Assembly: GCF_900168055.1 (NCBI RefSeq) | Contig: NZ_FUYS01000003.1 | Coordinates: 124,001-188,000, forward strand | DNA: 64,000 nt | Direction: 5' to 3' | From: Parapedobacter luteus | GTDB lineage: Bacteria; Bacteroidota; Bacteroidia; Sphingobacteriales; Sphingobacteriaceae | Shown: in pieces, positions 1 to 9,006 of the stretch | How the letters are laid out: the number at the start of each line of letters is the position of its first letter | Numbering within the stretch: the stretch's first letter is position 1 | Program-made: the position numbers and the translations under genes | Notes under the pieces: model-generated | What the model was told of the DNA's origin: nothing | Database searches by the model: none | What the model saw: only the letters and a program-made list of their open reading frames with translations

Positions 1-1307
1 ATTTCGACTACGTAGGCGCGCCCCGCAATACGAAATGGTTGAACGTCACCCCTATCCAGAACATGTGGGAACAACTCCAACTGACCTACGATTATGGCGT
101 GGATAAAATTTGGATCGTGAATGTGGGCGACCTGAAACCTATGGAATACCCGATCACGCTTTTCCTGGATATGGCATGGAATCCGGGCAAGTTCACCGTG
201 GATAACCTGCTGGACCATACCCGGGAGTTCTGCGCCCAGCAATTCGGGGAAGAGCAAGCCGAAGAAGCGAGCCGTATCCTGAACGTATACAGTAAATACA
301 ACGGACGCGTCACGCCGGAGATGCTAGACCGCCACACCTACAATATCGAGACCGGGGAGTGGAAAAAAGTATCCGATGAATACGTCAAACTGGAAGCGGA
401 AGCTTTGCGCCAGTATCTCACGCTCAAGCCGGAATACCGGGATGCCTATCAGCAACTGATCCGCTACCCGGTGCAGGCCATGGCAAATCTGTACGAGATG
501 TACTATGCCCAGGCCATGAACCATAAGCTGTACAAGGAAAACAATCCACAGGCAAACGCCTGGGCCGACAAGGTGGAGGCGGCGTTCAAGCGAGACAAGG
601 AGTTGAGCCATCAGTACAACAAGGTGATGGCCGGCGGCAAATGGGATGGCATGATGATTCAGAAAAAGATCGGATACACCTCGTGGAACGATAACTTCCC
701 CGAAGATACCCTACCGGAAATACACCGCATTGCGGACCCCGAGAAAGCCGTTGGCGGTTATCTGTTTACCGGCAAGGATGATGTCGTAGTAATCGAGGCG
801 GAGCATTATTTTGAAGCGAAAGACGCCCCGGAAGCCAAATGGACGGTTATTCCTCATATGGGACGTACGTTGAGCGGCATGGCCGTGATGCCTTATTCGA
901 AACCGATTGGCAGCGCTTCCCTTTCCTATAAGATGCAGATCCCGAAAGACGTCACCGAGGTGACGGTACATGTGGTCGTCAAATCGACCTTGGCGTTCCA
1001 TGATGACGAAGGCCATGAGTACACCATAGGATTTGAGGGCGGTGAGGAAAAAACCATAAACTTCAATGCCGACCTGAACGAAAAACCGGAGAATATCTAT
1101 ACGACATTTTACCCAACAGTGGCCCGCCGGGTGGTCAGGAAAGAAGCGAAGCTCCCGCTGCCCGCTACGGCCGACGGGGTACAGACATTAATCGTAAAGC
1201 CATTGGACCCTGGTATTGTATTTCAAAAAATAATCGTTGATTTTGGTGGCTATCAGGATACGTACCTTTTTATGGACGAGTCGCCCAACCAGCGAATTGC
1301 CCCATAG
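1..1307 (+). CDS. GH115 xylan alpha-glucuronidase, 3' part only
   Basis: This is the C-terminal ~435 codons of a glycoside hydrolase family 115 enzyme; the frame is already open at base 3 (FDYVGAPRNTKW) and the real start lies upstream of the window. GH115 enzymes cut alpha-1,2-linked (4-O-methyl)glucuronic acid side groups off xylan, usually outside the cytoplasm. The visible part holds a helical segment with the WIVNVGDLKPMEYP stretch and WAD/NYS-like aromatic-rich helices, then a C-terminal beta-sandwich over the last ~120 residues. The neighbours support the role: a LacI regulator and xylB-xylA follow, so debranched xylan could feed xylose catabolism. The family call rests on recalled motifs; the signal peptide and catalytic core cannot be checked here. 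Confidence 0.8.
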   Translation, partial: FDYVGAPRNTKWLNVTPIQNMWEQLQLTYDYGVDKIWIVNVGDLKPMEYPITLFLDMAWNPGKFTVDNLLDHTREFCAQQFGEEQAEEASRILNVYSKYNGRVTPEMLDRHTYNIETGEWKKVSDEYVKLEAEALRQYLTLKPEYRDAYQQLIRYPVQAMANLYEMYYAQAMNHKLYKENNPQANAWADKVEAAFKRDKELSHQYNKVMAGGKWDGMMIQKKIGYTSWNDNFPEDTLPEIHRIADPEKAVGGYLFTGKDDVVVIEAEHYFEAKDAPEAKWTVIPHMGRTLSGMAVMPYSKPIGSASLSYKMQIPKDVTEVTVHVVVKSTLAFHDDEGHEYTIGFEGGEEKTINFNADLNEKPENIYTTFYPTVARRVVRKEAKLPLPATADGVQTLIVKPLDPGIVFQKIIVDFGGYQDTYLFMDESPNQRIAP

Positions 1308-1389
1308 GAAAAGCTACCGAGAGGTATTAAAAATTATCCATCCAGCACCAAACCGTTCGTGGATCTTCCGTACATTAGCGACCGACCCA

Positions 1390-1581
1390 ATGGCCGATGC
1401 CATTGGGGTTATTACCGCTATTACTATAGGATATATGTCAATCTATGACACGCACAATATCCTCGGGTTTTACGTGCTTATCCCGGCGTTGGCATTAGCG
1501 ATTACAGGACTGGCCGCTTTCCATCGGCACCACCTGTTCGGCAATGAACAACACCGCGGTGGCGGAAACTCAGCGGGATGA
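1390..1581 (+). CDS. possible small two-helix membrane ORF (DUF2892-like), doubtful
   Basis: In the 262-nt gap between the GH115 gene and lacI there is an open frame from an ATG at 1390. It would encode 63 residues with two hydrophobic segments (IGVITAITIGYMSI and ILGFYVLIPALALAITGLAAF) ending HHLFGNEQ. The spacing and the TGL-F----LFG pattern recall DUF2892/YgaP-type membrane proteins, but the usual CPLY motif reads HRHH. The 3' end overlaps the lacI stop on the other strand by 12 nt. It may be a diverged or degenerate gene, or chance. Confidence 0.2.
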   Translation: MADAIGVITAITIGYMSIYDTHNILGFYVLIPALALAITGLAAFHRHHLFGNEQHRGGGNSAG

Positions 1582-2586
1582 GCTTTCACGGACGAGCAAG
1601 CGCGGCGTCAGGACGATTTTTTCGGGTTTATGCTTGTAATAGTCGCCTTTTTTAAGCAGTTTAAGGAACAAACGCGCCACCTCCTCTCCCATTTCCACCG
1701 TACACTGGTCAACGGTGGATATCGTCGGGCTCACCAGGTTGGTAAACGCTTCATTAGCGAAGCCGACAATGCCAACATCTGCGGGAATACGTTTGCCTAT
1801 CGCCTTTAATTCCTGCACTACCCCCATGGCCGTAAAGTCTTCCAACGTAAATATCGCATCGAAATCAATGCGCGCAGCCATCAATTCACGCACGCATTGG
1901 CGCCCAAATTCCAGGGAAAAGTCTCCTTTGATGATCAAATTTTCGTCGATAGGGAGTCCATATTGTTTCAAAGCGTCCAAGTAGCCACGCAAACGTTCGT
2001 TGAAAATATTGATATCGCGGTACTGGTTGATATGCACAATCCGGCGGTAGCCCGCCTTAATCAGATGCTCGGTAGCCATAAACCCACCTTGGTAATCATC
2101 GATAGTGACCGCAGGCACATCAAGCCCCTGCGGTACGCGATCAAAAAAAGCCAACGGTATATTCCGGTCCCTGACCTCACTATAACTGCCATTGCCTTCC
2201 GTCTCCAAGGAAATCGAAGCGATGATGCCATCCACGCGCGAGCGAAGGAACGTTTCGATACCGCGGGCTTCCTGTTTGATGGACTCCTGCGATTGAAAAA
2301 GCAATATGGTATAGCCATTTTCGTTCATCACCCCCTCGATGCCATGCAATACCGAACTGAAGAAACTCACATCCAAGCGGGGTACGAGCACCCCGATGAT
2401 TTTTGTTTTGCCGGAGCGCAATGAAGAAGCCACACGATTGGGGCGGTATCCCAACCGATCGGCCGTCTCACGTACCGCCTGTTTCGTGGCGGCGCTGATG
2501 GCTGGGTGGTCATTGAGCGCACGTGCTACCGTGGAAAACGTAATGTTAAGTTCTTTCGCGATATCTAAAATCGTAATTCTTTTCAA
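1570..2586 (-). CDS. LacI-family transcriptional repressor, probably of xylose genes
   Basis: A 338-residue LacI/GalR regulator of full family length. The N-terminal helix-turn-helix is clear (TILDIAKELNITFSTVARALN, residues 4-24), followed by the hinge helix region (NRVASSLRSGKTKIIGVLVP) and a periplasmic-binding-protein-like sugar-sensing core. It is divergent from xylB with a 134-nt shared intergenic region that contains a promoter and a CG-centred near-palindrome. By position it most likely represses the xylose/xylan genes until a pentose or uronic inducer binds. The inducer is not visible from sequence. The LNITFSTVARALN recognition helix differs slightly from the classic VSxxTVSRVLN pattern but keeps the key positions. 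Confidence 0.88.
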   Translation of the reverse strand: MKRITILDIAKELNITFSTVARALNDHPAISAATKQAVRETADRLGYRPNRVASSLRSGKTKIIGVLVPRLDVSFFSSVLHGIEGVMNENGYTILLFQSQESIKQEARGIETFLRSRVDGIIASISLETEGNGSYSEVRDRNIPLAFFDRVPQGLDVPAVTIDDYQGGFMATEHLIKAGYRRIVHINQYRDINIFNERLRGYLDALKQYGLPIDENLIIKGDFSLEFGRQCVRELMAARIDFDAIFTLEDFTAMGVVQELKAIGKRIPADVGIVGFANEAFTNLVSPTISTVDQCTVEMGEEVARLFLKLLKKGDYYKHKPEKIVLTPRLLVRESSSR

Positions 2587-2646
2587 GCTGAACCGGGTTA
2601 AATGGCTAATAAATCGTTTTGCAACTAAACAAAAGTAGTGATAGAT

Positions 2647-2677
2647 TTTGGAATTCTAAAGGAATACCCTATCTTTA
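2647..2677 (+). promoter_or_regulatory. promoter of xylB-xylA (TTTG-N19-TATCTTTA)
   Basis: TTTG at 2647-2650 and TATCTTTA at 2670-2677 are separated by 19 nt, one base away from the Bacteroidota consensus TTTG-N19-TAnnTTTG. Transcription would begin near 2683, about 40 nt before the xylB ATG. Confidence 0.6.
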
Positions 2678-2678
2678 T

Positions 2679-2690
2679 GCCAACGTTAGC
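2679..2690. promoter_or_regulatory. candidate LacI-family operator
   Basis: The 12-mer GCCAACGTTAGC is a palindrome with one mismatched pair and the central CG typical of LacI-family operators. It covers the expected transcription start of xylB, where a bound repressor would block initiation. Assignment to the adjacent LacI protein is inference from position. Confidence 0.45.
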
Positions 2691-2720
2691 ATTATCCATG
2701 AAACCTAGTACAAATTTGCC

Positions 2721-4229
2721 ATGTTACTATTAGGCATTGATATTGGCACCTCATCCATTAAAGTATCAGTGGTGGATGCCGAAACCCAGACAAGCATTGC
2801 GTCTACCCGTTATCCGGACGACCATGAAAACCACATCCTTTCGGTCATCCCCGGATGGGCGGAGCAATCTCCCGATATGTGGTGGGAACAAGTATCGCGG
2901 GCTACTACAAAGCTCACCACCAATGCTTCATTCAATGCACATGATATTGGTGCAATCGGCATTGCTTACCAAATGCACGGTTTGGTTATTGTAGATAAAA
3001 ACGGCGATGCGCTACGCAACTCCATTATCTGGTGCGATAGCCGGGCCGTGGATATCGGTGACAAAGCTTTTGCCAAGATCGGGCACCAGCACACCCTTGA
3101 GCACCTGCTCAATTCACCGGGCAACTTTACCGCGTCAAAATGGGCATGGGTGAAGGCAAACGAGCCGGACACCTATGCCAAGGCTCACCAGATCATGCTC
3201 CCCGGCGACTACATCGCCCTCAAATTGACCGGCGAAGCCACGACCAGCATCTCGGCCCTGTCTGAGGGCGTCTTTTGGGACTTCCAACTCAATCGGATAT
3301 CCGAGGACATTGTTCGATGCTTCGGGTTTGACGAATCGATCTTTCCAATCATCAAGCCCCTATTTGGCGAGCATGGCACCCTGCGCAGTGAGGTGGCTGC
3401 GCAATTGGGCCTTAGGCCGGGCATCCCCGTGGCCTATAAAGCCGGTGACCAGCCCAACAATGCCTTGTCCCTCAATGTACTGCAGCCCGGCGAGGTCGCA
3501 GCGACAGCGGGCACCTCGGGGGTTATCTACGCCGTCAGCGACCAGTTGGTCTACGACCACGCCTCGCGTGTAAATACCTTTGCCCATGTCAACTATACGC
3601 CGGAAACGCCGCGGACAGGCGTATTGCTCTGCATAAACGGTACCGGCATACTCAACCGCTGGGTAAAAGAACATTTCGGGCACGGCCTCGACTACCAGCA
3701 GATGAACACGCTTGGCAAAGCCGTAAACCCCGGCAGCAATGGTTTGAAAATCCTGCCGTTTGGCAACGGTGCCGAACGGATACTGCACAACAAAATTCTC
3801 GGTGCGCGGTTTATTGACCTCGACTTCAATGCCCATGGGCGGTCACAGGTCTTCCGTGCTGCACAAGAAGGCATTGCCTATGCCTTCCGCTACGGGTTGG
3901 ACATTATCCGCGAAAATGGCATGCATCCGGCCATCATCCGGGCTGGGCAGACCAACATGTTTCTCAGCGAGCTGTTTGCCGAGATATTCGTGGATGTGAC
4001 CCGCGTACCGGTAGAATTATACGAAAACGACGGCAGCGTGGGCGCAGCCTTAGGGGCAGGCATTGGCTCGGGCATATTTACCTCGGCCGAAGAAGCGTTC
4101 AGCAAGCTAAAGGCCATCAAAACAGTAGAGCCGCAAGCGTCGCCCCATTACGAAGAATTTTACCAAGAGTGGAAGCAGTTGCTGGATGACCAACTGGCCA
4201 AGGAATTAGGAGAACCAACTGATTATTAA
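2721..4229 (+). CDS. xylB: xylulokinase
   Basis: A 502-residue FGGY-family carbohydrate kinase that phosphorylates D-xylulose to xylulose 5-phosphate for the pentose phosphate pathway. The N-terminal phosphate-binding loop reads GIDIGTSSIKVSVVD (residues 5-19). The substrate segment MHGLVIVDKNG--LRNSIIWCDSRA and the catalytic region around residue 240 (YKAGDQPNNAL) match xylulokinases, as does the C-terminal AGQTNMFLSELFAEIF helix. Length is normal. It is followed after 24 nt by xylA, so the two form an operon in the order B-A. The start is the ATG at 2721, just downstream of the promoter described above. Confidence 0.95.
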   Translation: MLLLGIDIGTSSIKVSVVDAETQTSIASTRYPDDHENHILSVIPGWAEQSPDMWWEQVSRATTKLTTNASFNAHDIGAIGIAYQMHGLVIVDKNGDALRNSIIWCDSRAVDIGDKAFAKIGHQHTLEHLLNSPGNFTASKWAWVKANEPDTYAKAHQIMLPGDYIALKLTGEATTSISALSEGVFWDFQLNRISEDIVRCFGFDESIFPIIKPLFGEHGTLRSEVAAQLGLRPGIPVAYKAGDQPNNALSLNVLQPGEVAATAGTSGVIYAVSDQLVYDHASRVNTFAHVNYTPETPRTGVLLCINGTGILNRWVKEHFGHGLDYQQMNTLGKAVNPGSNGLKILPFGNGAERILHNKILGARFIDLDFNAHGRSQVFRAAQEGIAYAFRYGLDIIRENGMHPAIIRAGQTNMFLSELFAEIFVDVTRVPVELYENDGSVGAALGAGIGSGIFTSAEEAFSKLKAIKTVEPQASPHYEEFYQEWKQLLDDQLAKELGEPTDY

Positions 4230-4253
4230 CGATTAACTATTAAATATAAAAAC

Positions 4254-5585
4254 ATGTCAAACGTACTTATCGGCGAAAAAGAATATTTCAAAGGTATTGG
4301 CAAAATCCAATACGAAGGCCCCGCATCAGACAACCCACTGGCATACCGGTGGTATGACGCGGGCAAAGTTATTGCCGGCAAAACCATGGAAGAGCACCTT
4401 CGGTTTGCCGTAGCCTATTGGCACTCGTTCAATGGCAATGGCAGCGACCCCTTCGGCGGACCTACGCTATTTTTCCCCTGGGATGAAAGCAGCGATGTCA
4501 TCCAACGCGCAAAAGACAAAATGGATGCTGCTTTTGAGTTTATCACCAAAATCGGCATGCCGTATTATTGTTTCCACGATGTCGACATGGTTGACTACGG
4601 CGATAATGTAGCCGAAAACGAAGAGCGGCTTCAAACGCTGGTCGGCTATGCGAAGGAAAAACAGGCAGCCAGCGGTGTAAAGCTGTTATGGGGTACCGCC
4701 AACCTGTTTTCGCATAAGCGATATATGAACGGGGCCGCTACCAACCCTGATTTTTCGGTGGTGGCCCACGCAGGTGCACAAATTAAAGCGGCACTAGACG
4801 CAACCATCGCCTTAAGTGGTGAAAACTATGTATTCTGGGGCGGCCGCGAGGGTTACATGACGCTGCTCAACACGGATATGAAACGTGAGCAGGAACACCT
4901 CGCCCGCGTGCTTCACCTTGCAAAGGATTATGCCCGCAGCCAAGGGTTCAAAGGCACATTTTTCATTGAACCCAAACCATGCGAGCCCACCAAGCACCAA
5001 TACGATTATGATGCCGCTACGGTTATCAGCTTCCTGCGGCAATATGATCTGCTCGGCGATTTCAAGCTGAACCTCGAGGTCAACCATGCCACATTGGCCG
5101 GACACACCTTCCAGCATGAATTGCAGGTAGCCGCTGACGCGGGGCTGCTCGGCTCAATCGATGCCAACCGCGGCGATTACCAAAACGGTTGGGATACCGA
5201 CCAATTCCCAAACAACATCAACGAGCTTACCGAATGCATGCTTATCATCCTTGAGGCGGGAGGCTTTGCCGGCGGAGGGATTAACTTCGACGCGAAGGTA
5301 CGCCGCAACTCCACGGACCGGGCAGACTTATTCCATGCACACATCGGTGGTGCAGATACGTTTGCACGTGCGCTCATTGTGGCAGACAGCATCTTACAGC
5401 AATCCGACTACCGGAAGCTCCGCGCCGACCGCTATGCTTCTTTTGATGCGGGAAAAGGCAAGGATTTCGAAGAAGGCAAGCTGACCCTCTCCGATCTCCG
5501 CAACATTGCGGCGGCATCCGGCGAGCCCGAAACCATCAGCGGCAGGCAGGAGTTTTATGAAAACCTGATAAACCGGTTCATTTAG
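4254..5585 (+). CDS. xylA: xylose isomerase
   Basis: A 443-residue class II xylose isomerase that converts D-xylose to D-xylulose in the cytoplasm. Signature segments are intact: FHDVDMV with the catalytic His near residue 105, [16 protein letters not shown], the metal-binding Glu in [18 protein letters not shown], the metal ligands in [17 protein letters not shown], and the [20 protein letters not shown] loop. Length and the long N-terminal extension are those of bacterial class II enzymes. It is the second gene of the xylBA operon and, with the upstream GH115 gene and LacI regulator, makes a xylan-to-xylulose-5-phosphate unit. Confidence 0.97.
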   Translation: MSNVLIGEKEYFKGIGKIQYEGPASDNPLAYRWYDAGKVIAGKTMEEHLRFAVAYWHSFNGNGSDPFGGPTLFFPWDESSDVIQRAKDKMDAAFEFITKIGMPYYCFHDVDMVDYGDNVAENEERLQTLVGYAKEKQAASGVKLLWGTANLFSHKRYMNGAATNPDFSVVAHAGAQIKAALDATIALSGENYVFWGGREGYMTLLNTDMKREQEHLARVLHLAKDYARSQGFKGTFFIEPKPCEPTKHQYDYDAATVISFLRQYDLLGDFKLNLEVNHATLAGHTFQHELQVAADAGLLGSIDANRGDYQNGWDTDQFPNNINELTECMLIILEAGGFAGGGINFDAKVRRNSTDRADLFHAHIGGADTFARALIVADSILQQSDYRKLRADRYASFDAGKGKDFEEGKLTLSDLRNIAAASGEPETISGRQEFYENLINRFI

Positions 5586-5594
5586 TGACACCTT

Positions 5595-5637
5595 GTCGGT
5601 GGTCAGTGGTCAGCCTAGCTGATCACCGACTACCGAT
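5595..5637. repeat. 19-bp hairpin after xylA
   Basis: Arms 5595-5613 and 5619-5637 enclose the loop CCTAG. Fifteen pairs are Watson-Crick and the four others are G-U when the plus strand is transcribed, so the RNA hairpin is continuous. There is no U-tract, so it is not a standard terminator. It may protect the xylBA mRNA 3' end or be a dispersed repeat. Confidence 0.6.
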
Positions 5638-5689
5638 TACCTCATCCTTGTACGCACGGGAGCACAAATGAATAAGCACAACCTAGCAC

Positions 5690-6262
5690 ATGCCGCGTCA
5701 GCACCACCTATTTGACAGACTAGCTGCGGCGAAGGTAAACATCAAAGCGCCCAATTTGGTCGCCTTGGCGGAGGACGATACCCTTTCCGTGGAAACACTG
5801 CACGATATATGTTATGATCGAAAGCATGGAACCATCGCCTTCCGAGCTGCCTGGGTGCTGGAATATATCGCGACTTATCATCCCAAGCGGTTTATGCCCG
5901 TATTGGACACGTTCATGTCCCGTTTGCCTGAACAGCAAAACCACAGCTGCCAGCGCCACTTCACCAAAATAGTAATGCACATTACCCACCCGAATGCCCC
6001 CACACTTTATCAGGAAGCCCGTAGCACAATAAACGGTGAGCGATTGGTAGAGACGGCTTTCGGCTGGCTTATTGACCCCCGTACGCCGGTAGCGGTACAG
6101 GTCAATTGCATGGATATTCTCTTCAACATGCGCAACGAGTTTGAGTGGATCGCCGACGAATTGGTACAACAAACCACCTTTCTCATGAAGGACGGCTCCG
6201 CGGCCATCCAAAGCCGGGGCAAAAAGATACTGGCTACGTTGCGCAGGCCATCAAAGTTTTAA
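5690..6262 (+). CDS. conserved hypothetical protein, HEAT-repeat-like
   Basis: A 190-residue all-helical protein with no signal peptide and no transmembrane segment. Repeating helix pairs (HDICYDRKHGTIAFRAAWVLEYIATYHP, TPVAVQVNCMDILFNMRNE) look like HEAT/ARM-type units of about 35-40 residues. Such short HEAT-like proteins are common in Sphingobacteriaceae and are sometimes mislabelled adenylosuccinate lyase; no lyase motif is present here. The function is unknown. It is separated from xylA by ~100 nt containing a hairpin, and its 3' end overlaps the convergent outer membrane protein gene by 12 nt. Confidence 0.7.
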   Translation: MPRQHHLFDRLAAAKVNIKAPNLVALAEDDTLSVETLHDICYDRKHGTIAFRAAWVLEYIATYHPKRFMPVLDTFMSRLPEQQNHSCQRHFTKIVMHITHPNAPTLYQEARSTINGERLVETAFGWLIDPRTPVAVQVNCMDILFNMRNEFEWIADELVQQTTFLMKDGSAAIQSRGKKILATLRRPSKF

Positions 6263-6943
6263 TTTTATGCCCACCGTAAACATGCTATAGCTATCCCGCT
6301 CATCGGGGAAGCCATCCATGCCTTGGTCGGCTGCCATGTTCAACTGGCCATTTACATTGATGTACCACATGAAGGTATCCATTAGGTAAGGAGCCATTTT
6401 GCTTAACGGGAAATCGAGGCCAATGTCTGCATGATAAACGTATCCAAAACGCGATCCGTTCGTATACGTTTCTACCGCTGTGCTTCTGGTGAAGTTAAAC
6501 ATGCCGCCAAGACCTGCCCCAATATACGCGGTATTGATAGCCTTTTGGAGGTACGACTTCCGGTACATGATCCTCCGGTCGTGATCATTCTGGATAAACA
6601 TGAGCGGGTGGAAACGGACACTCGCCAATCCGGTGAAAAACAACAACGTCACCGGATAGGGGCTGATGCCATCGCCTTGGTCCCCACTTCGCAGCATCCC
6701 TTCCTGCGCTTCGATGCTGACACTTATCCCGTGGTGCAGAAAATAGTCGCCCCTGACAAAAATGCCTCCGCCCAGTAACCTTCCTTGCAGATCGCCCGAA
6801 ATCATCGCGGGTCCTCCCCCGGCAGACAGCGCATATCTGAAATAAGGCACGGGCGACTCATCCCCAAACTGAGCTTGGGCAGACCCCGTTCCGATGATAA
6901 AACAACATGTAAATAAGAAAAGTGTGATTCCAGGTAGTTTCAT
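6251..6943 (-). CDS. outer-membrane beta-barrel protein, function unknown
   Basis: A 230-residue protein with a signal peptide (residues 1-24, hydrophobic core LFLFTCCFIIGTGSAQA, cleavage likely after AQA). The mature part has alternating hydrophobic beta-strands, glycine-rich turns (ALSAGGGPAMISGD) and an aromatic/hydrophobic C-terminus (YSMFTVGIKLKL), as in small outer-membrane porin-like barrels of Bacteroidota. A MYRKSYLQKAINTAYIGAGLG stretch lies at mid-length. No substrate can be assigned. It stands alone; the 143 nt upstream before ruvB contain no recognisable element beyond A+T-rich sequence. Confidence 0.7.
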   Translation of the reverse strand: MKLPGITLFLFTCCFIIGTGSAQAQFGDESPVPYFRYALSAGGGPAMISGDLQGRLLGGGIFVRGDYFLHHGISVSIEAQEGMLRSGDQGDGISPYPVTLLFFTGLASVRFHPLMFIQNDHDRRIMYRKSYLQKAINTAYIGAGLGGMFNFTRSTAVETYTNGSRFGYVYHADIGLDFPLSKMAPYLMDTFMWYINVNGQLNMAADQGMDGFPDERDSYSMFTVGIKLKL

Positions 6944-7086
6944 ATATCATAGTAAAGGTAAAGGAATTTTTCGTTTTAAGCCACTAAAGATAGGCCTACT
7001 TTTCATCATGTTCAAATTTTCATCCCAATAATTTGTTTTTTAGCGGCAGTGATACTTGCCTTGGCAGGGAATGCATATAGGTCTCA

Positions 7087-8109
7087 TCAGAAAAGCGTAT
7101 TCCCTTTTGTGTGGTGTATTCTCCCCAGGTGTCTATAGGCTATTTCTGTACATTCGCGCCCCCTGGAAGTACGCATCAAGTACCCTTCCTGGATAAGAAA
7201 AGGCTCGTAGACCTCTTCTATGGTTCCCTCATCTTCGCCCACCGCAGTTGCTATGGTTTTAAGGCCCACCGGCCCACCCTTGAATTTATCAATGATGGTG
7301 ATTAGGATACGGTTATCCATCTCATCCAGGCCATGCTCATCCACATTGAGCGCATTGAGCGCATATTGCGCAATAGGCGTATCGATTCTGCCATCCCCCT
7401 TTATCTGGGCAAAGTCACGCGTACGCCTCAGCAGCGCATTGGCTATCCGTGGCGTACCTCGGCTCCTGCGGGCGATTTCATAGGCACCTTCTTCGGTAAT
7501 GGGTGTACGGAGGATGCTGGCCGAACGGAGCACAATGGTCGTCAGCAACTTGGCATCGTAGTATTCCAATCGGGCATTGATGCCGAATCTTGCCCTGAGC
7601 GGAGCCGTGAGCAATCCCGAACGCGTAGTAGCGCCTACCAAGGTAAACGGGTTTAGGGTAATCTGTACAGAACGTGCATTCGGGCCGCTTTCGAGCATGA
7701 TATCTATCCGGAAATCCTCCATGGCCGAATAGAGGTATTCCTCCACCAACGGGCTTAACCGGTGTATTTCGTCAATGAAAAGGATATCCCCTTCTTCCAG
7801 GTTGGTCAGCAGGCCGGCAAGATCGCCCGGCTTATCCAGTACCGGACCTGATGTAATTTTGATACCCACGCCCATTTCGTTGGCGATGATATGCGAAAGG
7901 GTGGTTTTCCCCAGCCCCGGCGGGCCATGGAGCAACACATGGTCAAGCGCCTCACCCCGCAGTTTAGCCGCCTGTACAAACACCTTAAGGTTTTCCAATA
8001 TTTTCTGCTGGCCAGTAAAATCTTCAAAGGCCTGCGGGCGCAACACCTTTTCCAGTTCGCGCTCCGAATTTGACAACCTATCAGGATTTGGATCCAAATG
8101 CTCGTTCAT
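7087..8109 (-). CDS. ruvB: Holliday junction branch migration helicase RuvB
   Basis: The AAA+ motor that drives Holliday junction branch migration with RuvA during recombinational repair. Walker A is [10 protein letters not shown] and Walker B is LFIDEIHRL, with sensor 1 in GATTRSG. The start of the conserved core ([12 protein letters not shown]) and the C-terminal winged helix ([30 protein letters not shown]) are intact. I chose the ATG at 8109 (MNEHLDPN, 340 residues, the normal family length). The ATG at 8142 adds 11 residues without conservation. A glycosyltransferase gene lies 57 nt upstream on the same strand. Confidence 0.96.
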   Translation of the reverse strand: MNEHLDPNPDRLSNSERELEKVLRPQAFEDFTGQQKILENLKVFVQAAKLRGEALDHVLLHGPPGLGKTTLSHIIANEMGVGIKITSGPVLDKPGDLAGLLTNLEEGDILFIDEIHRLSPLVEEYLYSAMEDFRIDIMLESGPNARSVQITLNPFTLVGATTRSGLLTAPLRARFGINARLEYYDAKLLTTIVLRSASILRTPITEEGAYEIARRSRGTPRIANALLRRTRDFAQIKGDGRIDTPIAQYALNALNVDEHGLDEMDNRILITIIDKFKGGPVGLKTIATAVGEDEGTIEEVYEPFLIQEGYLMRTSRGRECTEIAYRHLGRIHHTKGNTLF

Positions 8110-8165
8110 CTTTTTTATGTGCTGTATAGCTGTAGGCTGCATGCCTTAAGCTCCCCGTCTGTCGC

Positions 8166-8894
8166 CTATCGCTTATACGTCCTAAACCAACTCTGCATCT
8201 TCATCTGGATGACACCAAAAAAAGCCTCGCGGAAGATGCGCGTGCTCATCTTGGAAACACCTTCCGTGCGGTCGGTAAAAATAATCGGTATCTCCACGAC
8301 CTTAAACCCATACTTTATAGCCGTGAACTTCATTTCTATCTGGAAGGCATAGCCTACAAACTTAATCCGGTCGAGTGAGATAGTCTCCAGCACCTCCCGT
8401 TTATAGCACACAAAACCGGCTGTCGCATCGCGCACGGATATACCCGTAATCAGCCGTACGTAGCCCGAGGCAAAATAAGACATCAACACCCTGCTCATCG
8501 GCCAATTGACCACGTTGACGCCCTTAATATACCGCGATCCGATGGCCATATCGGCGCCCGATACGCACGCCTGCCGAAGCCGGGGCAGATCCTCGGGATT
8601 GTGCGAAAAGTCGGCATCCATTTCAAAGATGTACGAATACGCCCTTGCAATACACCAGCGGAAGCCATGAATATAAGCCGTACCCAAGCCAGACTTTCCA
8701 TCCCGCTCCTCCAAAAACAGCCGTTCGGGAAACTCCGCTTGTAAATGCTTGACAATCGCCCCCGTCCCATCAGGCGAGCCATCATCCACGACCAAGATAT
8801 GAAAAGCCACCTCAAGCGAAAACACTTTGCGAATGAGCCTTTCAATATTCTCTTTTTCGTTATATGTAGGAATAATGACTACGCTGTCTGACAC
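8166..8894 (-). CDS. polyprenol-phosphate mannosyltransferase-like GT2 (DPM1 type)
   Basis: A cytoplasmic GT-A glycosyltransferase family 2 domain without C-terminal membrane helices, resembling dolichol/polyprenol monophosphomannose synthase. The donor-binding N-terminus is VVIIPTYNEKENI, followed by VVDDGSPDGT, the metal-binding MDADFSHNPEDLP, and GSRYIKG-NW. The family normally begins MSDS-VVIIPTYNE; here the matching codon is GTG at 8894, giving 242 residues, whereas an upstream ATG at 8936 would add 14 unconserved residues. The product would supply a lipid-linked hexose for envelope glycosylation. The acceptor is inferred. Confidence 0.85.
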   Translation of the reverse strand: MSDSVVIIPTYNEKENIERLIRKVFSLEVAFHILVVDDGSPDGTGAIVKHLQAEFPERLFLEERDGKSGLGTAYIHGFRWCIARAYSYIFEMDADFSHNPEDLPRLRQACVSGADMAIGSRYIKGVNVVNWPMSRVLMSYFASGYVRLITGISVRDATAGFVCYKREVLETISLDRIKFVGYAFQIEMKFTAIKYGFKVVEIPIIFTDRTEGVSKMSTRIFREAFFGVIQMKMQSWFRTYKR

Positions 8895-9006
8895 TATCGA
8901 CTGAAATTTGGCGATAAAGGTAACGATTATCGGCAAAAGGTTGAATACAAAAATACCGTTACCTTGCCCGGCAAGGTAACGATAAACCTAAGCTGCAGAT
9001 ACCGGG

